64,000 nucleotides of DNA, taken from positions 19,091,460 to 19,155,459 of the forward strand of contig CM037871.1 in NCBI GenBank assembly GCA_021292105.1, in the 5' to 3' direction. Within the stretch, counting starts at the first letter, position 1; every line of letters starts with the position of its first letter. The notes under the pieces were generated by a model. It was not told the DNA's origin and ran no database searches. It was given only the letters and a program-made list of their open reading frames with translations. A program made the position numbers and the translations under genes. Shown in pieces: positions 54,236 to 64,000 of the stretch. The stretch comes from Anadara kagoshimensis (taxonomy: Eukaryota; Mollusca; Bivalvia; Arcoida; Arcidae).

Positions 54236-54397
54236 GAATTATGTTAAGTAACATCATGCCCCCACCTGGTCGCTGACCTTTGAACACCTATGTATGACGT
54301 CTAAGAATGTCAAGGAATTTAAAGTGAACTAGTTAAACCATTCTTCAAGTTAGCATTTTTACTTGGCAATTATTATTAAACATGTTACAGCACTGAA

Positions 54398-54445
54398 TGA
54401 CTAATTCGGTATAAAATTCTTCATCCATTAAACTCGGACCAACGG
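54398..54445 (-). ncRNA. Decayed hammerhead-ribozyme-like motif 3 (most degraded)
   Basis: Minus strand: GGTCCGAGTTTAA, TGGATGA in place of CTGATGA, an AT-rich stem-II position, CGAATT in place of CGAAAC, then AGTC. Recognised mainly through its shared flank with motif 2. Confidence 0.3.
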
Positions 54446-55775
54446 TTATTGAAATCCAAAGAACCAAAATTATTTTAACCAAACTATCAGTAATACCAAA
54501 TTTTAAAACAACTAGATAATTATAAGCATTTAATTTGTTTAATTGAAATGTATACTAATTATGTTTCACACTGTATTACATTGGGCCTTTGAAATCCAAA
54601 ACCAAAAACCTGTCATAAACTGAACTAGATTTTGGTATTCAATCTTGCATGAACTCTTGTGCATTTGTACCAAAAATTAGAAAAAAAACATGACTAAAAG
54701 CAAACTTATTGTCAGTTGACAAACTTTGACCCATTTTTTCATTAACGTTTGAGGGTTTTATAAAAAATATTTCTTGGTTCAAGAATTGAAAATATGGGAA
54801 TATTAACTCGATTATTAAGAAAATGTTGTTCTTCTTTTTCGTTTTTCTTATCTTGGCTCGGCTGTATTTTTTTTCAATGTGACATTTTTCATTTGTATAC
54901 ATAAATATGTGTTTAGTGACAAGCCATTGTGTATATTTATTTTATGTCAAGTATATCATCAGTTCTAAAAGTCTGTTTAATTAAAATGTTTAAGGACACG
55001 TCTCTTCCACCGGCAACAATGTAAGAAATTAAGTATTTGAAACGCATACCTGGACATGAATATCGAATATGTTATCATTGCATAACATGGATAGAACTCG
55101 TCTGATGTTTCAGCAACCACATACCAAAACAAAGAAGAATAAATTGTTTCACCCACCTGTTAGAGGGTTTTAATTTCACTCAAGAAAATCTTGAGATACT
55201 ATAACAATTGTCGGAGCGGAGATACTAAAGTTCAGTTATTTGCATATTTTCTTTGATTTTCTTTCTAAATATGATTCCATGTAACTTACAATTTCATAAG
55301 TTCTTTATTCTCAGTTCTTGAACATCAACAATTTTCAAATATAACGATTTAGTAGTTTTCATTTAAGATTATAATCCTACTACTACCACATGCTAGAAAA
55401 TAGAGGCTACTTCCTATTAAAATTAAAATTACCAATTTTTGAACAGGAACATAATACCTACGTGCAATATTTTTCTCATTGACCAACTTTACAACTACTT
55501 AAGATCTCTTGTGCAGTCTTAACTACATTGATAATCAGTGGTCCCAATATTTTTTGTCATGTCTTGTTTCGCCTTTTCTAACTTGTATTCTATTGTGTTC
55601 TTGATCAGGTCAGGATATGTCTTTTTGTTTCAAATACCTGTTTCTACCTTGAGTAGTTTTCGTCATATCCAATGACATATAAAATGAAAGTCATTGCTTT
55701 TTAGGCAGCGAGATTGATGTGGTAATCTTTATTAATTCTCTTATTGCACTGGTTAGTTTAATTTTCTTGGTTGCG
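54446..55775. other. AT-rich sequence, no gene seen
   Basis: No supported feature. The open frame at 54639-54902 is lysine-rich because the DNA is A/T-rich. Confidence 0.35.
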
Positions 55776-55777
55776 CA

Positions 55778-55965
55778 GGTGAGGTCGTGCTATAGTTTAT
55801 AGCTTCCATAGCACCCAGCCTGACTTCCCTGGTAGAAATTCATGTGTTTAACCTAGTTTGCCTGCTTCAAAGTGTTAGCTTTACTTTTAGATTTTGGTTC
55901 GGAGATTGATTGGTATGTTTATTTTTCCTTTGTTTTTGGATTTTGGTTCGGACATGGATTGGTAT
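55778..55965 (+). repeat. R1 dispersed repeat, copy 14, with duplicated end
   Basis: TAGCTTCCATAGCACCCAGC, TGACTTCCCTGGTAGAAATT, CATGTGTTTAACCTAGTTTG. The last ~50 bp (TTTTGGTTCGGAGATTGATT, GGTATGTTTATT) is repeated in tandem with small changes. Confidence 0.65.
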
Positions 55966-56294
55966 GTTTATTATTTATTAGTTGTAGATTCTTTGTGATA
56001 AAATACTATACTCTAAAACTTTGTCTAGTCTAGATTTATAAACATATCTTATAATCAAACCATAAACATGCAAACATGTTTATCTTTTCGAGGTTCTATC
56101 AATAGCTTCAAATATATTTCAGTTTGGACAATTTCCTTACATACCAATTTTTGCGACTCGCAGAGTCAAATTTTATCATAGCTTTTTCCTTTCTATATGA
56201 TAATTTTATATTATACATGCATTTTGTCATTTTTAATTAAAACGCATCGTATGAATTTTCAAAAATATTATTTTCCTTAAATGGTTTGTTTACT

Positions 56295-56410
56295 AAAGTT
56301 GTAATCCAAAACAAACTACCAATGTCCAAACGTCAATCAAAAGCAAGGAAAAAACTTTGAAACTGGCAAATTAGTTTTAACACGTGAATTTCCAACAGGA
56401 AAGTGGGGCC
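56295..56410 (-). repeat. R1 dispersed repeat, copy 15, partial
   Basis: Plus-strand view: CTTTGAAACTGGCAAATTAG, AACACGTGAATTTCCAACAG, GAAAGTGGGGCCG. It ends abruptly. Confidence 0.55.
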
Positions 56411-57125
56411 GCATAAATGATTTCATAAAACATTATGGAGATTTATTAAATTAATATAAAGCATTTCTGACTACTTTCGTTTTGATAAAAAAAACTACAG
56501 CAGTTTCATATTGAAAATGAAAAAAATGGTAGTTTCTATTTTCCCAATTCAACGTCGTCGATATTCATTGAACTGTTATATCTAAATGATATAAATATTT
56601 TTTTATATCCGAAAAGGCGTTGTCTTAAAGCTTATTACAAGAAAACGGTTTTAATTTTTATGTGATTCAGGCTATTAATCTCGTTTTTATTTTACATTAA
56701 ATTGATTTCTCATCAAAATGAGATCATGAAACGCATAATTTCAAATTTACATCATACGAGTAAAATTGACACATTTTTTACCTGGCAACATGCTTTTTGT
56801 CAGCCAGAAAAAGGAACAATTTTGGTAAAGTGAATTGGTGAGTGAAGAGTCCAGATCATCAGTTAAAGATTGAATGTTTGAGCAATATTTATAGATTAAG
56901 CGCAAAAGGGCATCTTAATCTTGTTATGTGACCAGAGTGAATTTGTGATTTCCGTCATAAAAGGCGTTATTAAAACCGAGTTAATGACGTTACCAAGCGT
57001 TGACAATTTGAAGTAACCGACAGCAACATTGGTGGTCTGACATCACATCACGCGTGCCGGAATAGTTTTATATCTAGGTACTGAACCAACGACTACAATA
57101 ACATACTGTACTAGTTTTAATTTTA
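56411..57125. other. AT-rich sequence, no gene seen
   Basis: No supported exon, RNA or repeat. Confidence 0.35.
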
Positions 57126-57128
57126 CAT

Positions 57129-57170
57129 CACTAGACGACCGTTTCGGAATACCTTTCCTAATCAGTAGTG
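57129..57170 (-). ncRNA. Hammerhead-ribozyme-like motif 4 (best preserved)
   Basis: Minus strand, 5' to 3': stem I CACTA; core CTGATTA (consensus CTGATGA, one change at G8); stem II GGAA with loop AGGTA and TTCC; GAAAC; four-base loop GGTC; GTC; and TAGTG, which is the exact complement of the opening CACTA. Spacing and order are those of a type I hammerhead with a 2-bp stem III, as in small metazoan retroelement ribozymes. The G8 change should abolish cleavage, so this looks like a relic. Confidence 0.6.
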
Positions 57171-57639
57171 CTTGGACCAAAATTTTGAAACTAAAATGTT
57201 TTTAATATGTTGAAAAGATACCCAAAGGACACAAAAGAGAAAATCATATTTCTCCGAACTTAGTTAAGGCAATAGTTTGTATTAGGAAGTAAACCTTAGT
57301 ATTTCAGGAATTACAGGAACTAGCATCAAATTTACAAAATCGTATATTTCTGACAATAATAAACAAGTCCCGCACGATATTATTGATTTTTAATTTTATA
57401 GGGACATGCATCTGCATGTACAAAATATATACATTCATGTTAAAACCCGTATTGCATTAAAATCATGAATAAACAGAAAACCTCTCTACACTGGGCTGTT
57501 CTTTTCTTCAAATATAGAAAGGACCTTTGCGTTATTATTTCAAAAATAAAATTACAGGTACCAAAACCATATTGGACAAACTTTGTTTCATCTTTTCAAT
57601 ATCAGTTGAGCTTGTTTAGTGATTAGGAAATTTAAATCC

Positions 57640-57815
57640 AGAGGCAAAGCAAACACTTTGAAATAGACAAATTAGGTGAATCACATCCACAAAGGAAGTA
57701 CATCCTGTTTAGCTAACTTCATCCGCCACGTGTGCAATAAAAATTGAGTGACAGGAACAAAAACTATGGGACGTCAAATTTATCAAGGGCAATCCTGGAC
57801 ACAGAGCCATCAAAC
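57640..57815 (-). repeat. R1 dispersed repeat, copy 16
   Basis: Plus-strand view: CAAACACTTTGAAATAGAC, GGAAGTACATCCTGTTTAGC, CCGCCACGTGTGCAATAAA, GGGACGTCAAATTTATCAAG and CCTGGACACAGAGCCATCAA. The middle is shortened. Confidence 0.65.
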
Positions 57816-58106
57816 TGTGATAAAATCATTCCTAAGTAACCATTATTATTAGCTTGTAATATAAATCATTGATTTCCATTAATCTTCATTGTCTTAAGAT
57901 TGACTCTGAACAACAATGTAAACAAATAAATGAAGGCAGGAAGAAAAGTTCATTAGTTCAAATATTGCAATTATATGACAATTTCGTTATTATAATTGAA
58001 GTAAATGTTTATAAGTAACATGATATAGAGATTTTTAACATCATGACTGCATCATTTGTAAAGTTAAGTAGTGCGTTATAAACTATATTTATTCTTTGAG
58101 TAGTGG

Positions 58107-58258
58107 AACCACTGCGGTAGCTCAATGGTAGAGTGCTCTCGCTCCGTAATGTGGGAGGTCATGGGTTCGAACCCCGACCGGGTCTGACCAAAGACTTGAA
58201 AGTGGGTAGTGAATGTTCTTTCGCCAAGCAATTGGCATTATGAAATGAAAGTTGTGGT
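58107..58258 (+). mobile_element. SINE family S1, 5' part only
   Basis: Clear tRNA-like head (ACTGCGGTAGCTCAATGGTA, B box GGTTCGAACCC) followed by CCGACCGGGTCTGACC, stopping after GAAATGAAAGTTGTGG. Body and tail are absent. Confidence 0.85.
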
Positions 58259-58640
58259 TATTTCATTTTATCTTGGGATCTTAAAATTGAAATAAATAAT
58301 TTTCGTCCTTTTTGATTACTTTCTCTATATATACTAAAAGTATGGTGGCTTTTATGTGCTATTTCAATTTTTCGTATTCAAAGCGCCCGCAAAAGCAAAA
58401 AAGCAAAATATATGGCGCGACCAAGTGCCAAATGCTCCGCGAATTTAAAGCGACACAAATTTTAGCTTTTCGCGTCGGTGCTTGTTAGCGTTTCTGAAGG
58501 CGAAAAAGCGAACTGGCACAAATCAGCCACTATACAAAAGTAATAAAAAGTTGGTTACATAGGTATTTCAAAAAAAAAAAAAAAAAAAAAACAGTGCAGA
58601 TACTGCTCTACTTTCATAACTTTGGGAAGCCACCTTTTTA

Positions 58641-58803
58641 TTGGGTTCGAACCCCGAACGGGTCTGACCCAAGACCTTAAAGTTGAGTAGTGACTATTTT
58701 TTCGCCAAACACTCGGCGTTACGAAATGTCTATAGCTGGCCGACGTCTCGATATCAGCGAAATATTCTTGACTGGGATGTTCAACACCATTACTCAACTC
58801 AAC
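58641..58803 (+). mobile_element. SINE family S1 with internal deletion
   Basis: The B box (GGGTTCGAACCCC) and first body part are present to GCGTTACGAAATG. It then jumps to CTATAGCTGGCCGACGTCTC and the normal tail ending ATTACTCAACTC. The A-box half is missing. Confidence 0.8.
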
Positions 58804-59232
58804 TCCGCACACTGCTGAAAAGGTCAAATAAAGTTTAGCATACTGTATCTATTATACTGTTAAAGCATACATCATAAGGTTTATAGAAAAAAGAATGATC
58901 CCTGTTGTTATATCCAGTCTATTGAGATACAATATTTCAAAGGTATTAACTTCACATATGTTCAATTAATTAACCAAACAGAAAAAATGGAAAAGAAAGT
59001 GAAAGAAGAAGGTGAAATTTTATTAACAGAGAAATTGTAAATAATGACAACAGTATTTTTCACATAGATACATAGAAAAGAATTTTGCAATGTACCCATG
59101 GTTGTTATGGTCCTCAAGTTGTAATGTAAGTGAGGTGGTCTACTAATAGTCTCATTTGCTTGTGTGTGATACAATTTATTGAATTGTTTCATAATATAAT
59201 GAAAATAATAATAATAATAATAAAACTTTTAG
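58804..59232. other. AT-rich sequence, no gene seen
   Basis: No supported feature. An (AAT)n tract of about eight units is at 59200-59224. Confidence 0.4.
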
Positions 59233-59482
59233 TATAGGTAAACAACATTGACCTATCCGCTTAACCTTTGATTTAAATATTCATTATGGACGTGTAAATT
59301 TAAGTAAAAGGGATCACGCTTGTATCTTTCGTCTACCTGATGTGAACACTAATCATGGACAATGTACATATGTATTAACTGTGAATCCTTACGTTACCTA
59401 TGTATTGGGTAGACCCTCCTATATGAATATTCCTAATGAAAGGTCAAACGAACAGGTCAATGTTGTTTACCTATACATCAAT
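59233..59482. mobile_element. MITE, ~250 bp, ends GTATAGGTAAACAACATTG
   Basis: The left end AGTATAGGTAAACAACATTG and the inverse CAATGTTGTTTACCTATAC on the right are nearly identical over about 25 bp and remain similar for 35 bp. A partial second copy (GTATTGGGTGGATCC, AAGGTCAAAATTGTTTGCC) lies at 59795-59870. Confidence 0.75.
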
Positions 59483-59675
59483 AGTATTATTTTGTCATTT
59501 TATATCCAGTGTTCGTTTAAAGTTTTAAAGTTAGGAGTGTCATAATTAGTGGTGAAACATGTGTTCTATTTATTTTATTTCTTATTTTATTATACCGTTG
59601 AGGCAAAAAATGTCGGGATTGTGTTTTCTCTTTATCGTGTAAAGTAAAAAACTTTCCATAAAACAATACTGTTTA

Positions 59676-60170
59676 GTACAGGCCTGGCGAAGGTTTAACA
59701 GTACGCATGTCTGCATGGTGCGAGCACTGATCGTACACGTGTACCTTGTGTACACATTATATATAATTATTAACTGCAAATACTACTGCTACCCAGGTAT
59801 TGGGTGGATCCTTCTACATGCATATGGATAGTCCCCATTAAGGGCAAACAGAAAGGTCAAAATTGTTTGCCGCTACATATCTTATATGTGGGTGTATGAG
59901 GGAGTGAAAGACTGTAGGTGTGCTTGTGTTGTTTTTTTTTGTCACTTATATATTGTAAAATGTGAAAAATATAAATAAATACGCGCTAACTTGTGTGACT
60001 AACTACGTGGCCTCCGAGTGGCCGACATATGGATAGCAAGTGACCAAAAAGATATCTGTAGCACCTGCTGAAAAGTTAACGAGATATATAGCTAATGAGG
60101 GATCGATATGAGCTGTCGATTCAATACTAATTTATTAGCTAACTGCTAAACTTTTGACAGGTCTGTACTG
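59676..60170. mobile_element. MITE family C, copy 1 (largest, diverged)
   Basis: The left end TACAGGCCTGGCGAAGGTTTA and right end TAAACTTTTGACAGGTCTGTA are inverted copies of the family C terminus, flanked by TA. The interior is not similar to the other copies and probably contains an insertion. Confidence 0.65.
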
Positions 60171-60455
60171 AAACTCCCAACATTCGCAATTTGTCATGAA
60201 AAGATCGAACCTAATAGAAGACAAGTCTACTTAAACGTATATAATTTGATAACCTTTGACCTGAATGTTCTCAATCATTTTCATTTGTAAAAACTAGCGA
60301 CGGCTAAGGGAAGGGAAAATAAAAGAACACAATGGATTTTTATCGACCAACTGAAAATGCCGTCAAGAAGATTTATACGGTTTGTGAGACAAACCATGAT
60401 TGGACGTCGTATCTATATTTTTCATCGGGAAAAATGACTTAATGCTACATGTACA

Positions 60456-60702
60456 TTACATACCTGTCGAAAGATTAACTATAAGCTAACAAATAAAAGA
60501 AGAATCGGAAGATCAATTTCGGCCCCTTGTTGGCTAAACTTCAGCAAATTTTTCGGCAACTGGTATCCAAATTTTGGCAGATGCTGTCTGTATTTTTGGC
60601 GGCATTTCGGTAATTTGCAATCCATATTTCGACCGCTCGAAAGCTGCCGAGCTTCGACTCCGTTTCGTTAGCTCAGTGTTAAACTTTCGACAGGTATGTA
60701 AC
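60456..60702. mobile_element. MITE family C, copy 2 (247 bp)
   Basis: The ends CATACCTGTCGAAAGATTAA and TTAAACTTTCGACAGGTATG are inverted and flanked by TA. The interior is C/G-richer than its surroundings, with repeated TTTCGGC/TTCGGCAA motifs. The open frame at 60574-60801 begins inside it and is not a gene. Confidence 0.8.
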
Positions 60703-60902
60703 CGTACATATTGCTCACTGTTAATTTCTATTCAGTGCAAATGCTCTGTATCGTTATTTTATTTTTTTATGGTTTTGTTGCAGAATTTATTATGCCATTA
60801 ATTGTATTTTAATGTTTTTATAGAATTATTGTTATGCCTACTGAGTATATACATTTATCGGTTGATTGTTCAGAATGAAAGATTTTCTGATATAGAACAA
60901 AT

Positions 60903-61580
60903 ACAGTACAGACCTGTCGAAAGTTTAACACTAGGTTAACAAAATAGTGCCGAAACGAAATCACATCTTGATCCCGCGTTAGCTGTATCTCTACAGCTTT
61001 CCAATCTTCCGTCAGCTTTTCGACCACTTACTTTTTGTACAGAAATACAGCCTGCCTTAAAGGCCACCTAAATATAAGGGTCACCTGCTTATAAAGACCG
61101 TAACTCAGTTTGTAGAGTGCTCGCTCCGTATGTGGGAGGTCTTGGGTTCGAACCCCGATCGTGTCTGACCCAAGACTTAAAAGTGGGTAGTGACTGTTCT
61201 TTCGCCAAGGTTCTTTCAGATGGGAACATAAAATAAACGAGGTCCCGTGTCTTGGTAAAGAACCCTGCTGTATAATGCCATCAGCGCAACGCACAGGCAA
61301 AATTTCTGCTTCTTTATCTATAGCTGGCGACGTCTCGATTTAAGTGAAATATTCTTGACTGGGACGTAAACGCCATTATGCAACTCTTATAAAGGCCAGT
61401 AGAATTGTATCCCAATTGTTCTTTATTCATATTATTTGAATCTGTATATATAGAAGTCACCTGACCAATAAAGGCCACTTTACTGGTTCCTTCCTTTGGG
61501 TTTGGCCGTATATTATAACTTAGCCACTTGACAGTCCATCTTTGACTCCTTTTTGTTAAACTTTGGACAGGCCTGTACAG
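60903..61580. mobile_element. MITE family C, copy 3, carrying a nested S1 SINE
   Basis: The left end TACAGACCTGTCGAAAGTTT and right end AAACTTTGGACAGGCCTGTA are inverted. The S1 SINE at 61099-61386 lies inside. Confidence 0.8.
61099..61386 (+). mobile_element. SINE family S1 nested in a MITE
   Basis: tRNA-like head (GTAACTCAGTTTGTAGAGTG, B box GGGTTCGAACCCC), body and tail present with a small deletion after TTTCGCCAAG. It is flanked by CTTATAAAG followed by ACC or GCC on both sides, an approximate target duplication. The open frame at 61028-61300 spans it. Confidence 0.85.
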
Positions 61581-61813
61581 TATGTACAATCGTTGTGTAT
61601 GATTTGGATAACGAGGTATAAAATCGTCTTAGTGCTGATCGTATTAAATCTCGAATATCGATCCAGGAGAGAAAAAGCATTTGTTTGTAAAACATGCTAG
61701 ATGGATGTTATCTCAAAATGGGAAATTAGGTTACTTCCCTTTTACTGACAACATGTGCATGTCTGTTCGTAATTTATTGCCTTGCTTGAACATAGTGGAA
61801 ATGTTTCAGATAC

Positions 61814-62030
61814 AGTGCAGACCTGTCAAAAGTTTAGCACTGGGTTAAAGAAACAGACTCAAAGCTCGGCTGTTGATCGGCAAAATATTTGATAGCTAGT
61901 ATCCAAAAAAGCTGCTAAGAAATAGATAACAGATGCCCAAAAGTCGTGGAACTGTGATTAATGATGGGTCGAGATAAATGGTACTAATTGGCTACCTCAG
62001 TGTTAAACTTTTGACAGGTCTGTACTGTAT
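61814..62030. mobile_element. MITE family C, copy 4 (~217 bp)
   Basis: The ends GCAGACCTGTCAAAAGTTTA and TAAACTTTTGACAGGTCTGTA are inverted, with inner text GCACTGGGTTAAAG / CTACCTCAGTG also inverted. Confidence 0.8.
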
Positions 62031-62595
62031 GTTTATAAACGTAATAAAAAAGGCATCAATAAACTGGAGGAATATCTAAAACTGATTTTATTTTACTGGA
62101 AACATATGGACAAGGAAATAGCTAGTCTTAAATAATGCATACCAAGTATTACAAAAATTTTAATCTAGCTGTATCTCAGTACGATAAGTTTAATTCATGA
62201 TGCATCCATCCAATACTTTAAAAAATCATTAATTTTCGCTCTGAACAAGGAAATGACAGAGTAGTGCATAATGTATTATATGTCCAAAAAAACTTAAAAA
62301 TAAGTTAAAATGTTTTCTAAAACATAACTGAATTTATTATTTGTAAAACATGTTTCACCGTTGTGTACGGTTCTTCTTGTTATATGTAACAAAATTTATA
62401 TATGTAAATTTATAAATCAAAAAATTTAAAAAGAAGTTAAAATGTTTAAGAAAACATTTGAACTTATTTTTAAGTGTTTTGATATATAAATTACCTCACA
62501 CAAAGGATAAACTTTATCGACATATTTGGAATTATGTATTATATGTATATGTATACCAATTATTCGAAATCTTATTTATATATATTCAAGTTGAG
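62031..62595. other. AT-rich sequence, no gene seen
   Basis: No supported exon or RNA. A phrase AAAACTTAAAAATAAGTTAA near 62290 is repeated imperfectly at 62420 (AAAATTTAAAAAGAAGTTAA), each followed by AATGTTT and AAAACAT. Confidence 0.4.
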
Positions 62596-62596
62596 T

Positions 62597-62935
62597 AACA
62601 GTTAAGTAATGGCGTTTAAAATTCCAGTCAAGAATATTTCACTTACATCGAGACGTTGCCAGATTTAGGCGAAAATGCAGAAATTTGCCTGTGCGTTGCG
62701 CAAATGGCATCATACGGCAGGGTTTTTTATCGTACTAAGCCCAACGTGACACGGGACCTCGTTTATTTTAAGTTCCAATCCGAGAGAACCATAACTTTCA
62801 TTTGGTAATGCGGAGTGCTTAGTGAAAGTACAGTCACTACCCACTTTCAAGTCTTGGGTCAGACCCGGTCAGGGATGGAACCCACGACCTCCAACATACG
62901 GAACGAGCAATCTACCAACTGAGCTATCGCAGTGC
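62597..62935 (-). mobile_element. SINE family S1, full-length copy
   Basis: Tail (GTTAAGTAATGGCGTTTAAA, AGTCAAGAATATTTCACTTA) on the left, body, and tRNA-like head (TCTACCAACTGAGCTATCGC) on the right. The B box is slightly altered (plus-strand GATGGAACCC). An AT-rich ATATATATTC flank occurs on both sides, a possible target duplication. Confidence 0.85.
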
Positions 62936-63560
62936 ACGTGGGAAATATATATTCGATATACTAATAATGCTAATAGTGTTTAATATTATATTCAATTGAA
63001 CACTATTACAAAACTGAAAAGCTTAATTTAAGTTAGATATGTTGTCTAACTCATACAATATTTTAAATGTCTTTAGCTTCCGGGGCATCCCAATTTTTGT
63101 CGTTTTTGTTGAAACCTTAAAATCGACATTGTATATCAACGAATTATATTACAAACTACATTGAAGATTACACCGCAAATCACATCACCAATTCATCAAT
63201 CCCCGAAATTTTTTAGAACAACGAAAATTGAACACCATGATAAATAATAGATTTAAACAGAATGCATAACCGAGAAAACAATAGATTTTATATTTAAGTG
63301 TTTTGCAGCAACTCGTAATGAAGTCCAACGTCTAATAAAATCCGAACGTCATTACGCGTTGACAATTTCGACGTCTAATGGAGTCCAAAGAGTGAGGCTC
63401 CAGACGAGTAGATTTCTTGATATTACAAAATAAAATTATTACTCGTCTGTATTTTAGCTAAGTATACGAAACAGTTGTACCATTTAAATTCAATAATTAA
63501 GTGATTGATAAATTGAGAGACGGACGTGCGGAGACCTCAGCTCCTTGACGTGAGGTTTCA
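62936..63560. other. Intergenic sequence with a short internal duplication
   Basis: No gene seen. AACGTCTAATAAAATCCGAA near 63328 and GACGTCTAATGGAGTCCAAA near 63370 are local variants around CATTACGCGTTGACAATTTC. Confidence 0.4.
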
Positions 63561-63819
63561 GGCCCCGATTTCACAATCATTCCTTAGCTTAGATTTTCCT
63601 TAACTTAAATCTTGAAAAATTTCAAATCTTCATAATTTTGTTAATTTTTAAGATATTGGGAAATTTAATGTCTCATTTTTAAGATCACGTCTATATTAAA
63701 ACATTTGCATTTAGTTTTGACAAAAATATTCACCAGTAGTTTCAAAAAGAGATTACAAAAATTTGCTAAATTTAAGTTAAGGAAAATATTAGCTAAGGAA
63801 TGATTGTGAAACTGGGGCC
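63561..63819. mobile_element. MITE family A, copy 3 (259 bp)
   Basis: Ends GGCCCCGATTTCACAATCAT and, inverted, GATTGTGAAACTGGGGCC. The interior (AAATTTCAAATCTTC, AAAACATTTGCAT, TTTTGACAAAAATATTCA) is closely similar to copy 1. Confidence 0.85.
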
Positions 63820-64000
63820 AGACAACATAAAATGCTGTAGATCTTCAATGCAATACGGCCGAGGTAATGCTGTGACTGAATATCTCATTCGACCTTGACC
63901 TCATTTTCAAAAAATTTCCAGAAATTTCACCAAATATTGTATTAGGAGTTTAACTTTTCAATGTAGCCTGTCGGCAAATGCACAGACCGGAACATTGTAA

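Larger units (their letters stand above)
51300..54330. repeat. Degenerate large tandem array, ~0.5-0.7-kb units
   Basis: TAGTAATGATGTAGCTGAAT begins at 53161 and 53683 (522 bp apart), with a weaker match at 52471. Phrases such as CTCACTGTTTTAGGCG, TTTGACATCTATATATCATC and CACCATAAATGATAGTC recur in the same order. A partial unit lies at 51300-51460 and a broken one at 53775-54330. No reading frame is conserved across units. Confidence 0.8.

Overview
This is eukaryotic nuclear DNA: AT-rich, intron-bearing and crowded with short dispersed repeats. The combination of a C1q-domain gene, tRNA-derived SINEs, Helitron-like elements with tandem-repeat cores and many MITEs points to a mollusc, most likely a bivalve. 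The species cannot be named from the sequence alone. All exon structures below were built by hand from splice sites, reading-frame continuity and protein similarity.

Three complete genes can be assembled. (1) 3738-11624, minus strand: a JTB orthologue in five coding exons, 140 aa, with a signal peptide, a cysteine-rich ectodomain, one transmembrane helix and a short basic tail. (2) 18249-27877, plus strand: an OSTF1 orthologue in eight coding exons, 215 aa, an SH3 domain followed by ankyrin repeats. (3) 32128-35304, minus strand: a secreted coiled-coil C1q-domain protein in three coding exons, 244 aa. A possible exon of a fourth gene (plus strand, 602-759, BTB-like) sits at the left edge. JTB and OSTF1 are cell-maintenance genes and C1q-domain proteins are usually immune lectins, so no joint pathway is implied.

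The rest is repeat landscape. 1-3.7 kb: BTB-like exon, small tandem duplications, repeat-family copies. 3.7-12 kb: JTB, whose introns hold a tRNA-derived SINE family (S2), a 23/25-bp minisatellite grown inside one S2 copy, a MITE, and a 2.1-kb Helitron-like element carrying nine units of exactly 145 bp. 13.27-16.45 kb: a 3.18-kb element with about 230-bp terminal inverted repeats made of small palindromes, into which a 1.34-kb Tc1/mariner relic has inserted. 16.8-21 kb: SINEs of a second family (S1), two with exact 15-bp target duplications. 22.9-24.2 kb, in an OSTF1 intron: a 158-bp tandem array whose units carry oestrogen-response-element-like palindromes. 31-58 kb: almost gene-free, holding most copies of an unrecognised ~400-bp dispersed repeat (R1), several foldback elements, microsatellites, a 0.5-0.7-kb tandem array (51.3-54.3 kb) and four decayed hammerhead-ribozyme-like motifs. 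59-64 kb: a cluster of four MITEs of one family, more SINEs and a further MITE.

The most notable items are the ribozyme-like motifs, the foldback element with palindromic-satellite termini, the nuclear-receptor-site arrays inside introns, and repeat R1.
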